Position numbers and translations under genes: made by a program. 64,000 nucleotides of DNA, taken from assembly GCF_001667925.1 (NCBI RefSeq), contig NZ_LZJR01000093.1, positions 62,001 through 126,000 of the forward strand, in the 5' to 3' direction. Positions 1 to 8,417 of this stretch are shown piece by piece. Numbering within the stretch: the first letter of the stretch is position 1; the number at the start of each line of letters is the position of its first letter. The notes beneath the pieces are model-generated. The model ran no database searches. It was not told the origin of the DNA and was given only the letters and a program-made list of their open reading frames with translations. The stretch comes from Mycobacterium sp. E2479 (GTDB taxonomy: Bacteria > Actinomycetota > Actinomycetes > Mycobacteriales > Mycobacteriaceae).

Positions 1-33
1 ACCAAAGAGGCGCGGGCCAAGTTCGGCGTGTGA
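1..33 (+). CDS. C-terminal end of an upstream gene (partial)
   Basis: The window opens in a reading frame coding for TKEARAKFGV, followed by a TGA stop at 31-33. Ten codons with typical mycobacterial composition are consistent with the tail of a gene entering from the left, but they are too few to identify a family, and a chance frame cannot be excluded. Confidence 0.35.
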   Translation, partial: TKEARAKFGV

Positions 34-99
34 CGGCGCGGCGACGTCCAATCCGAATTGCTACTTGCCGGGATCATCGGCGAGGGAAATTCTTAGGAG

Positions 100-483
100 A
101 TGGCGACTGGAAAGCGGGCGGTGCGGTGGTCAACGAGCGCGATGGTGCGCGGCGCGCTGGCGCTCTCTGCTCTCGGTCTAACCGGCGGCGTCGTCGCACA
201 AGCGGCCCCGGCCCTGCCGCCTACCGGTCACTGGTGCCCGGGTGACCCGTGGAACCCGGCGTGGGGGAAAGTCTCGGACTGGGATTGGAATCAGTGCCAC
301 GACTGGCAACACCCGGGCGGCCCGTCCGGCCCGGCGGGGTGGGGGCCCTGGGGACCTCCGCCGGCATGGGCTCCGCCGCAGCCACCACAACCGGCCTGGG
401 CGCCAGGGGCGCAAATGATGTGGAATCCGACCGGCGCCGGTAACTGGGGAATCTGGAACAACGGAGTATGGACTCCGATCTGA
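100..483 (+). CDS. Secreted Trp/Pro/Gly-rich hypothetical protein
   Basis: This 127-residue protein has a clear export signal: a basic start (MATGKRAVRW), a hydrophobic stretch (about residues 17-33) and an AQAAPA cleavage site near residue 36. The mature part is very rich in Trp, Pro and Gly, with many tryptophans in about 90 residues and a run of PPQPPQPAW-type segments, and has two cysteines (CPGD and QCHD) that could form one disulphide. No catalytic motif is visible. A small exported, extended protein at the cell surface is the most that can be said. ATG 142 is an alternative start, but ATG 100 gives a better signal peptide n-region. Expression appears monocistronic. Confidence 0.65.
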   Translation: MATGKRAVRWSTSAMVRGALALSALGLTGGVVAQAAPALPPTGHWCPGDPWNPAWGKVSDWDWNQCHDWQHPGGPSGPAGWGPWGPPPAWAPPQPPQPAWAPGAQMMWNPTGAGNWGIWNNGVWTPI

Positions 484-571
484 CCGAAGATCGGTGATTC
501 CCAGCAACTAGGCAGCGAACAGCGGCCTTTGACGGGTCGAAAGGGCTGGCCGCCCCGCGCTAGGGTGAGCT

Positions 572-931
572 GTGGCCGCCGAGGACCGCCCCGAATCGTT
601 CGCTGGGCTGGAACGGCAGGCTCGCGCGCTCGATCAGCGGGAAGAAGCGCTCGCCCACCACGAGGCCGACCTCAGGCGACGCGAATTCCAGGCGGGCAGA
701 AGAGATCGGATCGCTGACCAGCGCGACCAAATTGCAGACGACCGCGAACGGGCGGCCGACGACCGAGAGAAGCGCGCGGACGAACGCGAGGGCACGGCCG
801 CGGAGCGCGAACGTGAGCGGCTGCGCCGCGCGGACGAACGGGGAAAGCGTCTGCGGGCCCGCGCGAAGCGGGAGCAGGCCGACGTCGACCGTGAGACGGC
901 GCGAAGCGAACGTGGGAGCGACCCCGCTTAG
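572..931 (+). CDS. Highly charged Arg/Glu/Asp-rich coiled-coil protein
   Basis: This 119-residue protein starts at GTG 572, a few bases after an AGGGTGAG ribosome-binding site. From about residue 20 to 110 it is almost entirely Arg, Asp, Glu, Ala and Gln in heptad-like repeats (RDRIADQRDQIADDRE, then ADEREG and RERERLRRADE), which predicts one long charged helix or coiled coil. There is no signal peptide or membrane segment, so it is probably cytoplasmic. Similar ADQRD-type repeats occur in some mycobacterial regulators linked to ANTAR or anti-sigma domains, but no such domain is present here. Function unknown. Strong codon bias and the absence of a competing frame support a real gene. Confidence 0.55.
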   Translation: MAAEDRPESFAGLERQARALDQREEALAHHEADLRRREFQAGRRDRIADQRDQIADDRERAADDREKRADEREGTAAERERERLRRADERGKRLRARAKREQADVDRETARSERGSDPA

Positions 932-1102
932 TCGGGTAACCGCTGGGCAGCGCTCCCGGAGAGCGACAATCTCCGGCATCGCTGAAGCGCGTGTATGCTG
1001 CCGCGGAAAATATATCGATGCGTAATCAGTTTGCTTCATGTGCGGCGCAAATCATTGGCTGCCAGGAGAATGACGTGCGCCACAAATTTTGGTTCGCGAT
1101 AA

Positions 1103-1687
1103 TTGGTATTGCTAACCTCGCTGCCCATGGTCGTTATTGCAACATTGATGTCGTTGATCAGCCAGGTCTCCGGCACGCCGTATATTTCCGGTGGAGATTC
1201 TCCCGCCGGTACCGATTGTTCGGGTCTTGCGTCGTGGATTGCGAATGCAGCGACTGACAGGCCCGTTTTTGGTAGTCGATTCAACACAGGAAACGAAGAG
1301 GGTGCATTGCTGGCGCGCGGCTTCCAATACGGAACCGCCCCCAATGCAGTAGTCATCGGTTGGAACGGTGGCCACACCGCGGTGACACTGCCGGATGGAA
1401 CTTCTGTCTCCAGCGGAGAGCGTGGCGGAGTGCACATCGGTGGTGCGGGTGCCTACCAGGCCGGATTCACTCACCACATGTTCCTTCCGGTGGCACCGGA
1501 CGAAGGCGGGCCGCCCCCGCCGGATGCGCCGCCTCCGCTGGCGCCGGATGCTCCGCCGCCCCCGCCGGATGCTCCGCCGCCCCCGCCGGATGCTCCGTCG
1601 CCGCCGGCGCCGGACCTCCCGCCGCCACCGCCGGCCGTTTTGATCGACGCTCAGGCTCCTGCGGACCCGCCTGCGCCGGGCGTCTGA
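1103..1687 (+). CDS. Exported NlpC/P60-like domain protein with Pro-rich tail
   Basis: An N-terminal hydrophobic segment (about residues 1-22) is followed by a compact domain with GTPYISGGDSPAGTDCSG. This is the Cys-containing GxDCSG signature of NlpC/P60-like cysteine hydrolases, as in the mycobacterial Rv0320-type exported proteins and phage lysin N-termini. A later GGHTAVTL supplies a candidate catalytic His and GFTHHMFLP closes the domain near residue 127. The last 60 residues are a Pro/Asp/Ala repeat (PPPPDAP units), a likely cell-wall-spanning tail. An in-frame TAA at 1100-1102 limits the start to TTG 1103, TTG 1109 or ATG 1127. Position matches H37Rv Rv1115 (possible exported protein). 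Peptidoglycan hydrolase activity is inferred, not shown. Confidence 0.65.
   Translation: MVLLTSLPMVVIATLMSLISQVSGTPYISGGDSPAGTDCSGLASWIANAATDRPVFGSRFNTGNEEGALLARGFQYGTAPNAVVIGWNGGHTAVTLPDGTSVSSGERGGVHIGGAGAYQAGFTHHMFLPVAPDEGGPPPPDAPPPLAPDAPPPPPDAPPPPPDAPSPPAPDLPPPPPAVLIDAQAPADPPAPGV
1515..1640 (+). repeat. Short tandem repeat coding for PPPPDAP units
   Basis: Near-identical 21-base units (core GCCGGATGCTCCGCCGCC) repeat several times and encode the Pro-Asp-Ala tail of the exported protein at 1103-1687. Such a repeat can change copy number by slippage, so the tail length may vary between strains. Confidence 0.7.
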
Positions 1688-2064
1688 CATACCTTTATTC
1701 CGTCAGTGCTGGGAATTGCGAATCTGTAACAAACAGAGCGCGGACTGCACGCAAGAATGGAAAGGTTTTTCTGTGCTGTGGGTCGCGCCGATCCCGACAT
1801 TCCGCGGAATAGTGAGATACCGCCGCAGACCACTAGATTGTGAGCTACATCACTAACGCGGGAATTATGGTACGGCCTAAGTGTGCCTATGCGTCATTTT
1901 GTGACGCATAGGCACACTTTGCTCTAACCTTTACCCAAGCAAACTACGTCCGGCGTGCTGGCCGCTGGAGGCTGCCGCGGCGCCCACCGCGGGCCGGATA
2001 GGCTGGCGCTGCCCGCCGAGATCGGGCGGGCGTAACTTAAGCAGCGAACCGAGGCGGGGGCGCA
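1688..2064. other. Gene-free stretch with one strong hairpin
   Basis: No convincing reading frame is present on either strand. The stretch is less GC-rich than the genes around it. Its only clear feature is the perfect inverted repeat at 1879-1919. The last 140 bases hold the promoter and leader of the ABM monooxygenase gene at 2065, but no promoter elements could be fixed with confidence. Confidence 0.6.
1879..1919 (+). terminator. Perfect 18-bp hairpin, probable intrinsic terminator
   Basis: The arms AAGTGTGCCTATGCGTCA and its exact complement are separated by the 5-base loop TTTTG, and a short T-run follows. An 18-bp stem without mismatches lying about 190 bases beyond the stop of the exported NlpC-like gene fits a transcription terminator. 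A role as a large palindromic operator cannot be excluded. Confidence 0.7.
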
Positions 2065-2388
2065 ATGATCTTCATCGTCGTCAAGTTCGAGACCAAACCC
2101 GAGTGGAGCGACCGCTGGCAAGAACTCGTCGCATCGTTCACCGCGGCGACCCGCGCCGAGGAAGGAAACCTGTGGTTCGAGTGGGCGCGCAGCCTGGACA
2201 ATCCGGCTGAGTACGTCTTGGTAGAAGCGTTCCGCGACGATGAGGCGGGCGGCATCCACGTCAACAGCGACCATTTCAAGCGGGCGATGCAAGAGCTTCC
2301 GCAGGCGCTGAAGTCCACGCCCAAGATCATCAACCAGACCATCGATGCCACGGGCTGGTCGGAGATGGGCGAATTGGCGATTTACTAG
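2065..2388 (+). CDS. Antibiotic biosynthesis monooxygenase (ABM) family protein
   Basis: This 107-residue protein has the ABM dimeric ferredoxin-like fold pattern: a first strand MIFIVVKFETKPE, a helix ending in FTAATRAEEGNLWFEW, the strand YVLVEAFRDDEA, then HVNSDHFKRAM and a C-terminal strand. Family members (for example Rv0793) are small cofactor-free monooxygenases or stress-related dimers. Size and position match H37Rv Rv1117 (107 residues). No signal peptide, so cytoplasmic. The substrate is unknown. It ends 7 bases before the convergent gene at 2396. Confidence 0.85.
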   Translation: MIFIVVKFETKPEWSDRWQELVASFTAATRAEEGNLWFEWARSLDNPAEYVLVEAFRDDEAGGIHVNSDHFKRAMQELPQALKSTPKIINQTIDATGWSEMGELAIY

Positions 2389-2395
2389 CCCTCGG

Positions 2396-3076
2396 CTAGC
2401 CGATCGCAATCTCGATCTCGTCGCCCAGGGCGTAGCCCGGTGTCAGCGGAAGCTTGTCACCGCTCCAGAACGATCCCGGGTCGAAGTAGTTGTAGTACTT
2501 CTCCGTGGTGAGCAAACCCATCTCCTCGTAGGTGATTGCCACCGTCTCCGCGCAGTACGCCGCTTCCAGGCCGAGTCGCTGGCGCTCTTTGCGTCGCTCC
2601 GTCGACTCGCGAACTTTCGTGTCCACCAAGGGGATTCCTCGCAACCAGTCGTAGGCGTTCGGCAGCCGGCCACGCAGCCACCGGCCGGTCAGGCGCATGG
2701 TGGTGGGGAACGCGGTGCCGTCCATCCGGGCGATGACGCGCAGCAGCTTGTTTTCTTGCTCGCGATTGGCCGGTGGAGTGAGCTGGCGTAGCCAGCACCG
2801 CTGATGGTAGCGCTGTGACCAATGCAACACGGATTGCGCAAGATCGTTGAGTTGCACGCCACGATGATTCGTTCCCGTCCACAGATCGATAAGCTTGTCA
2901 CCCAGTTCGGCGTGCCAGATCAACGGCGGCAAGTCGTCGATCGCCACGGTCATGCCGACGTGGTTCACCGGGCTGTTGGTCAACGTTTGGATGGCGCGGT
3001 CGGGTCCGGAACCCCCGCGAAACAGCCACAGATCACCGGTCCGGGTCTCTTCGAGCGCTTGGTTCAAGGTGAGCAT
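2396..3076 (-). CDS. Permuted NlpC/P60 (YiiX-like) family protein
   Basis: The chosen ATG at 3076 gives 226 residues. An upstream GTG at 3181 would add 35 poorly structured residues. The N-terminus DLWLFRGG, then SPVNHVGMTV with a candidate catalytic His, and a late AYCAETVA with a candidate catalytic Cys, show the His-before-Cys order of permuted papain-like NlpC/P60 (YiiX) proteins. These hydrolyse amide or ester bonds or bind lipids; the substrate here is unknown. Position corresponds to H37Rv Rv1118c. No signal peptide, so cytosolic or membrane-associated. Convergent with the ABM gene. Confidence 0.7.
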   Translation of the reverse strand: MLTLNQALEETRTGDLWLFRGGSGPDRAIQTLTNSPVNHVGMTVAIDDLPPLIWHAELGDKLIDLWTGTNHRGVQLNDLAQSVLHWSQRYHQRCWLRQLTPPANREQENKLLRVIARMDGTAFPTTMRLTGRWLRGRLPNAYDWLRGIPLVDTKVRESTERRKERQRLGLEAAYCAETVAITYEEMGLLTTEKYYNYFDPGSFWSGDKLPLTPGYALGDEIEIAIG

Positions 3077-3232
3077 CGTCGTGTAAGTCCGTTCGCCGCT
3101 GCCGCTTTCGCCGATGTTCGTCGCCAATATGACCCCGGCGGTACGTCGAGCATGATGCGTTGCCGTACTTCTCGGGCACACAAGTCAACCACAACCGGGG
3201 CATAACGACTCGGCGGCGCATAGCCTGGTTTT

Positions 3233-3442
3233 ATGCGCAATGTGTGGAAGTGGTTGGGACTGGCCGGTGCGGCCGGCGTCGTTGCCGGCGGTGTGCTGGT
3301 TGTTCGCGACCAACGCAAACGGCGTGCATACACCCCAGACGAGGTCCGCGATCGCCTGCATCAGCGGTTGGCCGAATACAACGGGGAAGGGGCTCAGCCC
3401 GATTCTGGATCGGCCGGGGCCTGGACGGCGAACAACCGATAG
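3233..3442 (+). CDS. Small membrane-anchored protein
   Basis: This 69-residue protein begins [12 protein letters not shown], with one hydrophobic segment (about residues 7-24) followed by a basic RDQRKRR stop-transfer sequence and a soluble tail containing [17 protein letters not shown]. It is most likely a single-pass inner-membrane protein with a short cytoplasmic tail. Its last 49 bases overlap the 3' end of the convergent cyclase gene, so the two mRNAs are complementary there. Function unknown. Confidence 0.6.
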   Translation: MRNVWKWLGLAGAAGVVAGGVLVVRDQRKRRAYTPDEVRDRLHQRLAEYNGEGAQPDSGSAGAWTANNR

Positions 3443-4227
3443 GTGCCCGAAAAGCCCTTCAGCTCCACATTGCGGCCGTCGTCGAACCGGATGCCATCGC
3501 AATCGGAAAGCGCGTCTCGCACCGGCTGACTCACCAGAATCTGGCCGCCGACCGCCTGTGCGGCGACGCGTGCCGCCATTGCGACGTTGCGGCCGAACAG
3601 GTCATCGCCACGACGCACCGAACGTCCCATGTGGATGCCGATCCGCACTCGAATCTCCTCGCGCCGCTTGCGATTCGCATCCCTGCGCAACGCGTCCTGC
3701 AGATCGATACCGCACCGCACCGCTTGTTCGGCGCGAGCGAACGCGATCATGAATCCGTCGCCCTGACTCTTCACCACGTGACCGGAGCGTCGCTGCACCA
3801 GATCCGAGACCAGCTTGTCGTGCGAGCTGATCAGCTTGACCCAGGCCCGGTCACCGATCTTCTCGTTGAGTTTGGTGGACTCCTCGATGTCGGAGAACAA
3901 GATGACCACCCGGCCGTCCGGGGTGACGCGGGCGAGGTCGGGTCGCTCCACTTCGGCCCAGTCCGCCAGATCTTCGATGCTGCTGCGCACCACCGCGCCG
4001 AAACCTTCCTTGCGCATCAGGTTGGCGGTGTTCCAGACCCGTTTGACGGCCTCGCGGCCCCCCGACAGCAACTGAGTGCGGGCGTCGGCCCGCTGTCGCA
4101 TCTCGTCGAGCTCTTGCTGACTACGCACGAGCAACCGCCACAGGACGATCAGCGCGACGCCTTCGATCGCGGCAATTCCGGCCAGGATGTAGACCGTGAG
4201 GTGCAGCGCGTCAGCCATGCCGGTCAT
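3394..4227 (-). CDS. Class III adenylate/guanylate cyclase, membrane-anchored
   Basis: This 277-residue protein has an N-terminal transmembrane helix (about 7-32), a linker helix and a C-terminal class III cyclase domain (about 105-265). The key residues are present: metal Asp in [10 protein letters not shown], Lys and second metal Asp in VVKSQGDGF, the substrate Asp in RRGDDLFG, and the transition-state Asn and Arg in RNVAMAARV. It should therefore be able to make cAMP from ATP. It occupies the position of H37Rv Rv1120c, a short defective cyclase remnant (164 residues, as I recall), so this is the intact form. Divergent from zwf1. A signal input domain is not recognisable. Confidence 0.85.
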   Translation of the reverse strand: MTGMADALHLTVYILAGIAAIEGVALIVLWRLLVRSQQELDEMRQRADARTQLLSGGREAVKRVWNTANLMRKEGFGAVVRSSIEDLADWAEVERPDLARVTPDGRVVILFSDIEESTKLNEKIGDRAWVKLISSHDKLVSDLVQRRSGHVVKSQGDGFMIAFARAEQAVRCGIDLQDALRRDANRKRREEIRVRIGIHMGRSVRRGDDLFGRNVAMAARVAAQAVGGQILVSQPVRDALSDCDGIRFDDGRNVELKGFSGTYRLFAVQAPADPESG

Positions 4228-4349
4228 CCTTTCAAGGCCGGGTCCACCCAGGTTGTCGGCCCTATCGGCAGTGTCTAGTGTTGACTCCGCCAGCCGCGGG
4301 TAGTGATCTCAAGTGAGCCCGGATCGGGTGACTTTCGGGAGGAGCGGTT

Positions 4350-5759
4350 TTGGTCGAGGACGACAGTAACCCATCTGACCTGCTGGTGATCTTCGGAATC
4401 ACCGGTGATTTGGCGCGGAAGATGACATTCCGGGCGTTGTACCGGCTCGAGCGCCGCGACATGCTGGATCACCCGATCGTGGGGGTGGCCAGTGACGACC
4501 TCACGATCGAGCAGCTGCAGGAGCGGGCACGCGACGCCATCAAGGCATCGGGCGAGGCGTTCGACGAGGCCGTGTTCGACCGCCTGGCGAACCGGCTGTC
4601 TTACCTGCACGGCGACGTCACCGACGCCGGTCTCTACAAGCAGCTCGCCAAGAAGATCCCTTCGGGTTCCCACCCGCTCTACTACCTGGAAATGCCGCCG
4701 GCCTTATTCGCGCCCATCGTGGAGAACCTCGCGAAAGCCGACCTGCTGGAGCGCGCCCGGGTCGCCGTGGAGAAGCCGTTCGGCCATGACCTGGCCTCGG
4801 CCCGCGATCTCAACGAGCGCCTGCGCGCTGTGCTCGACGAAGACCAAATCTTGCGTGTGGACCACTTTTTGGGCAAACAGCCCGTCGAAGAATTGCAGTA
4901 CCTACGGTTCGCCAACCAGGCGCTCGCCAAGCTGTGGGACCGCGACAGCATTTCCGAGATCCACATCACCATGGCCGAGGACTTCGGCATCGAGGACCGC
5001 GGGAAGTTCTACGACGCCGTGGGCACACTTCGCGATGTCGTGCAAAACCACCTGCTGCAGGTGCTTGCACTGGTCGCCATGGAGCCCCCGGTGGGCGCGG
5101 GGGCCGACGACCTGAATGACAAGAAAGCCGAGGTTTTCCGAGCGATGCCCGCGCTGGACCCGCAACGTTGCGTCCGCGGGCAGTACCGCGGCTACACCGA
5201 GGTGGCCGGTGTGGCCAAGGATTCCACCACCGAGACCTATATCGCGTTGCGCACCGAGATCGACAATTGGCGCTGGGCCGGTGTGCCGATCTTTTTGCGG
5301 GCCGGAAAGGCGTTGCCGGAGAAGGTAACCGAGGTCCGGATGTTCCTGCACCACGTCCCGGGCTTTTCATTCCTGCCCAACCGGCGGCCGCCCGAGTGCA
5401 ACCAGATAGTGCTGCGCATCGACCCGGATCCCGGGATGCGGCTGCAGTTGTCCGCCCAGGCCCGCGATTCATGGCACGACGTCCACTTGGATTCGTCGTT
5501 CGCCGAAGATCTCGGCGAACCGGTCCGGCCTTACGAGCGGTTGCTCTACGCCGCGTTCAACGGCGATCACCAGTTGTTCGCCCGCGAAGATGCCATCGAG
5601 GAGACGTGGCGCATCGTGCAGCCCGTGCTGGATAAGCCGGGACGTATTCACCATTACGACCAGGGCTCGTGGGGACCCGATGCCGCACAAGCGCTGGTGC
5701 GCGGCCACCACAGCTGGCACGAGCCGTGGCTGCCGCCTAGCAAGCCGAGCGAACAGTAA
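4350..5759 (+). CDS. zwf1: Glucose-6-phosphate 1-dehydrogenase
   Basis: Oxidises glucose-6-phosphate to 6-phosphogluconolactone with reduction of NAD(P)+, the entry step of the oxidative pentose phosphate pathway; cytoplasmic. The 469 residues show the N-terminal nucleotide motif GITGDLARKM, the RVAVEKPFGHDL segment that binds the sugar phosphate, and the active-site RVDHFLGK with the catalytic His. Start is TTG 4350, five bases after a strong GGGAGGAG ribosome-binding site. Length agrees with the H37Rv Rv1121 product (466). The stop is 13 bases before gnd2, with an AAGGAG between, so the two form an operon. Confidence 0.97.
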   Translation: MVEDDSNPSDLLVIFGITGDLARKMTFRALYRLERRDMLDHPIVGVASDDLTIEQLQERARDAIKASGEAFDEAVFDRLANRLSYLHGDVTDAGLYKQLAKKIPSGSHPLYYLEMPPALFAPIVENLAKADLLERARVAVEKPFGHDLASARDLNERLRAVLDEDQILRVDHFLGKQPVEELQYLRFANQALAKLWDRDSISEIHITMAEDFGIEDRGKFYDAVGTLRDVVQNHLLQVLALVAMEPPVGAGADDLNDKKAEVFRAMPALDPQRCVRGQYRGYTEVAGVAKDSTTETYIALRTEIDNWRWAGVPIFLRAGKALPEKVTEVRMFLHHVPGFSFLPNRRPPECNQIVLRIDPDPGMRLQLSAQARDSWHDVHLDSSFAEDLGEPVRPYERLLYAAFNGDHQLFAREDAIEETWRIVQPVLDKPGRIHHYDQGSWGPDAAQALVRGHHSWHEPWLPPSKPSEQ

Positions 5760-5772
5760 GGAGACTGGCACG

Positions 5773-6795
5773 ATGCAGCTTGGGATGATCGGCCTCGGCC
5801 GGATGGGCGCGAACATCGTGCGCCGCGTCGCAAAGGGCGGACACGAATGCGTGGTCTACGACCACAACCCCGACGCGGTCAAGGCGATGGCGGGGGAGGA
5901 GAAAACCACCGGAGTCGGCTCGCTGCGGGAGCTCGCCGAGAAGCTGACGGCACCGCGGGTCGTCTGGGTCATGGTGCCGGCGGGAACCATCACGACGGGT
6001 GTCATCGAGGAACTGGCCAAGACGCTGGAATCGGGCGACATCGTCATCGACGGTGGCAACTCCTACTACCGCGACGACATCCGCCACGCGAAAACCCTGT
6101 CGGAGAAGGGCATTCACCTACTCGATTGCGGCACCAGCGGCGGTGTGTGGGGCCGGGAACGCGGTTACTGCCTGATGATCGGCGGCGACGACGAGGCCTT
6201 CCTGCACGCCGAACCGATCTTCGCCACCGTCGCACCGGGCGTCGACGCCGCGGCCCGCACGCCGGGTCGCGACGGCGAGGTCGCGCGGTCGGAGCAGGGT
6301 TACCTCCACTGCGGACCCTCCGGCGCCGGACATTTCGTCAAGATGGTGCACAACGGCATCGAGTACGGAATGATGGCCTCGCTGGCCGAGGGGCTGAACA
6401 TCCTGCGCAATGCCGACATCGGCAAGCACATGCAGGAAAGTGACGCCGAAACCGCGCCGCTCGAGCACCCCGAGTTCTACCAGTACGACTTCGACATTCC
6501 AGAGGTCGCCGAGGTGTGGCGGCGCGGCAGCGTCATCGGCTCTTGGCTCCTGGACCTGACGGCGATCGCGCTGCACGACTCGCCCGACCTCAAGGAGTTC
6601 TCCGGCCGGGTCTCGGACTCCGGGGAGGGCCGGTGGACCGCCATCGCGGCAATCGACGAGGGCGTCCCGTCGCCGGTGCTGACCACCGCGCTGCAGTCCC
6701 GCTTCGCCTCGCGTTCACTGGACGACTTCGCCAACAAGGCGCTCTCGGCGATGCGCAAGCAATTCGGCGGGCACGCGGAGAAGCCGGCTAACTAA
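5773..6795 (+). CDS. gnd2: 6-phosphogluconate dehydrogenase (decarboxylating), short form
   Basis: Converts 6-phosphogluconate to ribulose-5-phosphate and CO2, following zwf1 in the oxidative pentose phosphate pathway. The 340 residues contain the NAD(P) fold GLGRMGANIVRR, the substrate-binding GTSGGVWG segment, and the catalytic Lys/Asn motif HFVKMVHNGIEYG. The short length and DCGTSGGVWG signature fit the GndA/YqeC-type enzymes that tend to prefer NAD. ATG 5773 was chosen because a longer frame reading back into zwf1 lacks conserved sequence, and AAGGAG lies 10 bases upstream. Same length as H37Rv Gnd2 (Rv1122). Confidence 0.95.
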   Translation: MQLGMIGLGRMGANIVRRVAKGGHECVVYDHNPDAVKAMAGEEKTTGVGSLRELAEKLTAPRVVWVMVPAGTITTGVIEELAKTLESGDIVIDGGNSYYRDDIRHAKTLSEKGIHLLDCGTSGGVWGRERGYCLMIGGDDEAFLHAEPIFATVAPGVDAAARTPGRDGEVARSEQGYLHCGPSGAGHFVKMVHNGIEYGMMASLAEGLNILRNADIGKHMQESDAETAPLEHPEFYQYDFDIPEVAEVWRRGSVIGSWLLDLTAIALHDSPDLKEFSGRVSDSGEGRWTAIAAIDEGVPSPVLTTALQSRFASRSLDDFANKALSAMRKQFGGHAEKPAN

Positions 6796-6796
6796 C

Positions 6797-6845
6797 CGGC
6801 GATCGCGAGAGCGGCGGCGCCGGGCGAAGTGGCTCGCCGCGATCA
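6797..6845. repeat. REP-like GC-rich intergenic element
   Basis: Between the convergent gnd2 and hydrolase genes lies GCGATCGCGAGAGCGGCGGC followed by GCCGGGCGAAG and a partly complementary CGCCGCGATC. The same core (CGATCGC-AG-GCGGCG-AGCCGGGCG) occurs at 22889-22955 and in the tandem array at 41725-41852. I read this as a dispersed intergenic element placed at gene ends, possibly acting as a terminator hairpin. Confidence 0.5.
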
Positions 6846-6846
6846 G

Positions 6847-7710
6847 CTAGCGGCGGTTGACGAATGCGACCACCGCGTCGCTGAACGCGTCGTTGTCGTC
6901 ACCGGCCGCGGTGTGCCCTGCGTTGGACAGCTCGACGAATTCGGCGCGCGGCACGGTGGCCAGGAAGTGCCGAACGCCTTCGGGGCTCACCACGTCGGAC
7001 AGCTTGCCGCGGATCAGCAACACCGGGATCCTCAGGTTCTTGGCGGCCTGTTCGAAGCTCTCGGTGCGCAGTTCGGGATCGTCGCCGGGCTTGGTCATGA
7101 ACGCGGGGTCCCAATGCCAATACCAGCGGCCGTCGCGCAGGCGCAGGTTCTTCTTCAGCCCCTCGGGACTGCGCGGCTTGCTTCGGTAGGGCAGGTAGGA
7201 GGCGACGGCGTCGGCGGCCTGCTCCAGCGACTCGAAGCCGTCGAGTCCGCTGATCATGAATTCGCGGATGCGGGCGCTGCCGCCCTTTTCGAATCGGGGG
7301 ACCACGTCGACGAGCACCAACCGGGTCACCTTCGCGGGACCGGCTCGGTGAGCGGCGAGAATGCCGGTCAGCCCGCCCATGCTGGCCCCGATGATCGTCA
7401 CGGGCCGCCCGATCGTGTCCAGCACCCGCATGACATCGGCCGTCAGCGTCTCGATTTCATAGTCGCCGTCGGGCGAGCGTGCGCTGTCGCCGTGTCCCCG
7501 CGAATCCAGCGCCACCACATGCAGGCCCTCATCGGCCAGTGTCTGGCCGGTGTTTTTCCAGGAAAACCGGTTCTGGCCGCCTCCGTGCAACATCAGAATG
7601 CTCGGTCGTCCGGCGCCGTCGGAGCCGCGATTCCACTCGTCCGCGACCAGGGTGAGTCCCTTGACGCCGGCAAACTCAACCGTCTCGGGGCTGCTGCTGA
7701 CGGTGCTCAT
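6847..7710 (-). CDS. bpoB: Alpha/beta hydrolase (BpoB-like)
   Basis: This 287-residue protein is a complete alpha/beta hydrolase: oxyanion loop LMLHGGGQNRFSW, nucleophile elbow GASMGGLTG (Ser), acid region in ILVLLIRG-type strand sequence (PVLLIRGKLSDVV), and catalytic His in SNAGHTAAGDD. The H37Rv counterpart Rv1123c is named a peroxidase (non-haem bromoperoxidase) by homology, but esterase or C-C hydrolase activity is equally likely. No signal peptide, so cytoplasmic. Convergent with gnd2 and divergent from the VOC gene; likely monocistronic. Confidence 0.85.
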   Translation of the reverse strand: MSTVSSSPETVEFAGVKGLTLVADEWNRGSDGAGRPSILMLHGGGQNRFSWKNTGQTLADEGLHVVALDSRGHGDSARSPDGDYEIETLTADVMRVLDTIGRPVTIIGASMGGLTGILAAHRAGPAKVTRLVLVDVVPRFEKGGSARIREFMISGLDGFESLEQAADAVASYLPYRSKPRSPEGLKKNLRLRDGRWYWHWDPAFMTKPGDDPELRTESFEQAAKNLRIPVLLIRGKLSDVVSPEGVRHFLATVPRAEFVELSNAGHTAAGDDNDAFSDAVVAFVNRR

Positions 7711-7832
7711 GCGAACTGACGTTACATAGGCCGGTTAAGAACTGTGCCGCGGGTGGACGACCCGGTGAGTTTTCGTCGGTCACGGGGTCTATCAAGGGCA
7801 GAGACCCACGAGCCGTCAAGGAGGCCCCGGAC

Positions 7833-8309
7833 ATGCCATCGATCACCCCGTCGTTGTGGTTCGACGACAACCTGGAGGAGGCCGCCAGGTTCTACACCTC
7901 GGTGTTTCCCAACTCCCACATCGAGGGTTTCAACCAGACCACCGACGCCGGGCCCGGCGAACCCGGCACGGTCCTGTCCGGCAGCTTCGTGCTGGACGGC
8001 ACCCGGTTCATCGGGATCAACGGCGGTCCGCACTTCCAATTCACCGAAGCGGTGTCGTTCACGATCCACTGCAAGGACCAGGACGAGGTCGACTACTACT
8101 GGGAGCGGCTGACCGACGGCGGTGAAGAATCGCAATGCGGCTGGCTCAAAGACCGTTTCGGGATGAGCTGGCAAATCGTCCCCGACCGGCTCTACGAACT
8201 GATCAGCGATCCCGATCGCACGCGGGCGGCGGCGGCTACCAACGCGATGTATGGCATGCGCAAGATCGTCATCGCCGAGCTGGAGCGAGCCGCCGCGCTG
8301 CAACGGTGA
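7833..8309 (+). CDS. VOC-superfamily (PhnB/3-demethylubiquinone methyltransferase-like) protein
   Basis: The 158 residues follow the PhnB-type pattern: ITPSLWFDDNLEEAARFYTSVFPNS at the start, GTVLSGSFVLDGTRFIGINGG in the middle, and a second half with VDYYWERLTDGG and WLKDRFGMSWQIVP. This domain is a glyoxalase/bleomycin-resistance fold whose members often have unknown substrates; methyltransferase names come only from annotation history. A strong AAGGAGG site precedes ATG 7833. H37Rv, as I recall, has no gene between bpoB and ephC, so this is an extra gene. Confidence 0.85.
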   Translation: MPSITPSLWFDDNLEEAARFYTSVFPNSHIEGFNQTTDAGPGEPGTVLSGSFVLDGTRFIGINGGPHFQFTEAVSFTIHCKDQDEVDYYWERLTDGGEESQCGWLKDRFGMSWQIVPDRLYELISDPDRTRAAAATNAMYGMRKIVIAELERAAALQR

Positions 8310-8417
8310 AAACCGCTCTCACAGCGTCGGTTTGACTCTGCATCCACCAGCGTCGGTGCGTTGTGGGGCCGCACAGGTTAGGTTGATCCCTGCGGAGACG
8401 TCGAGCAGGGAGTGGAC

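Noticed and set aside
3160..4278. A plus-strand frame of about 370 codons antisense to the cyclase
   Set aside because: The cyclase carries every catalytic motif on the minus strand; the antisense frame has no recognisable domain.
6829..7719. Plus-strand frame antisense to the BpoB-like hydrolase
   Set aside because: The minus-strand product has the full catalytic triad; the plus frame has none.
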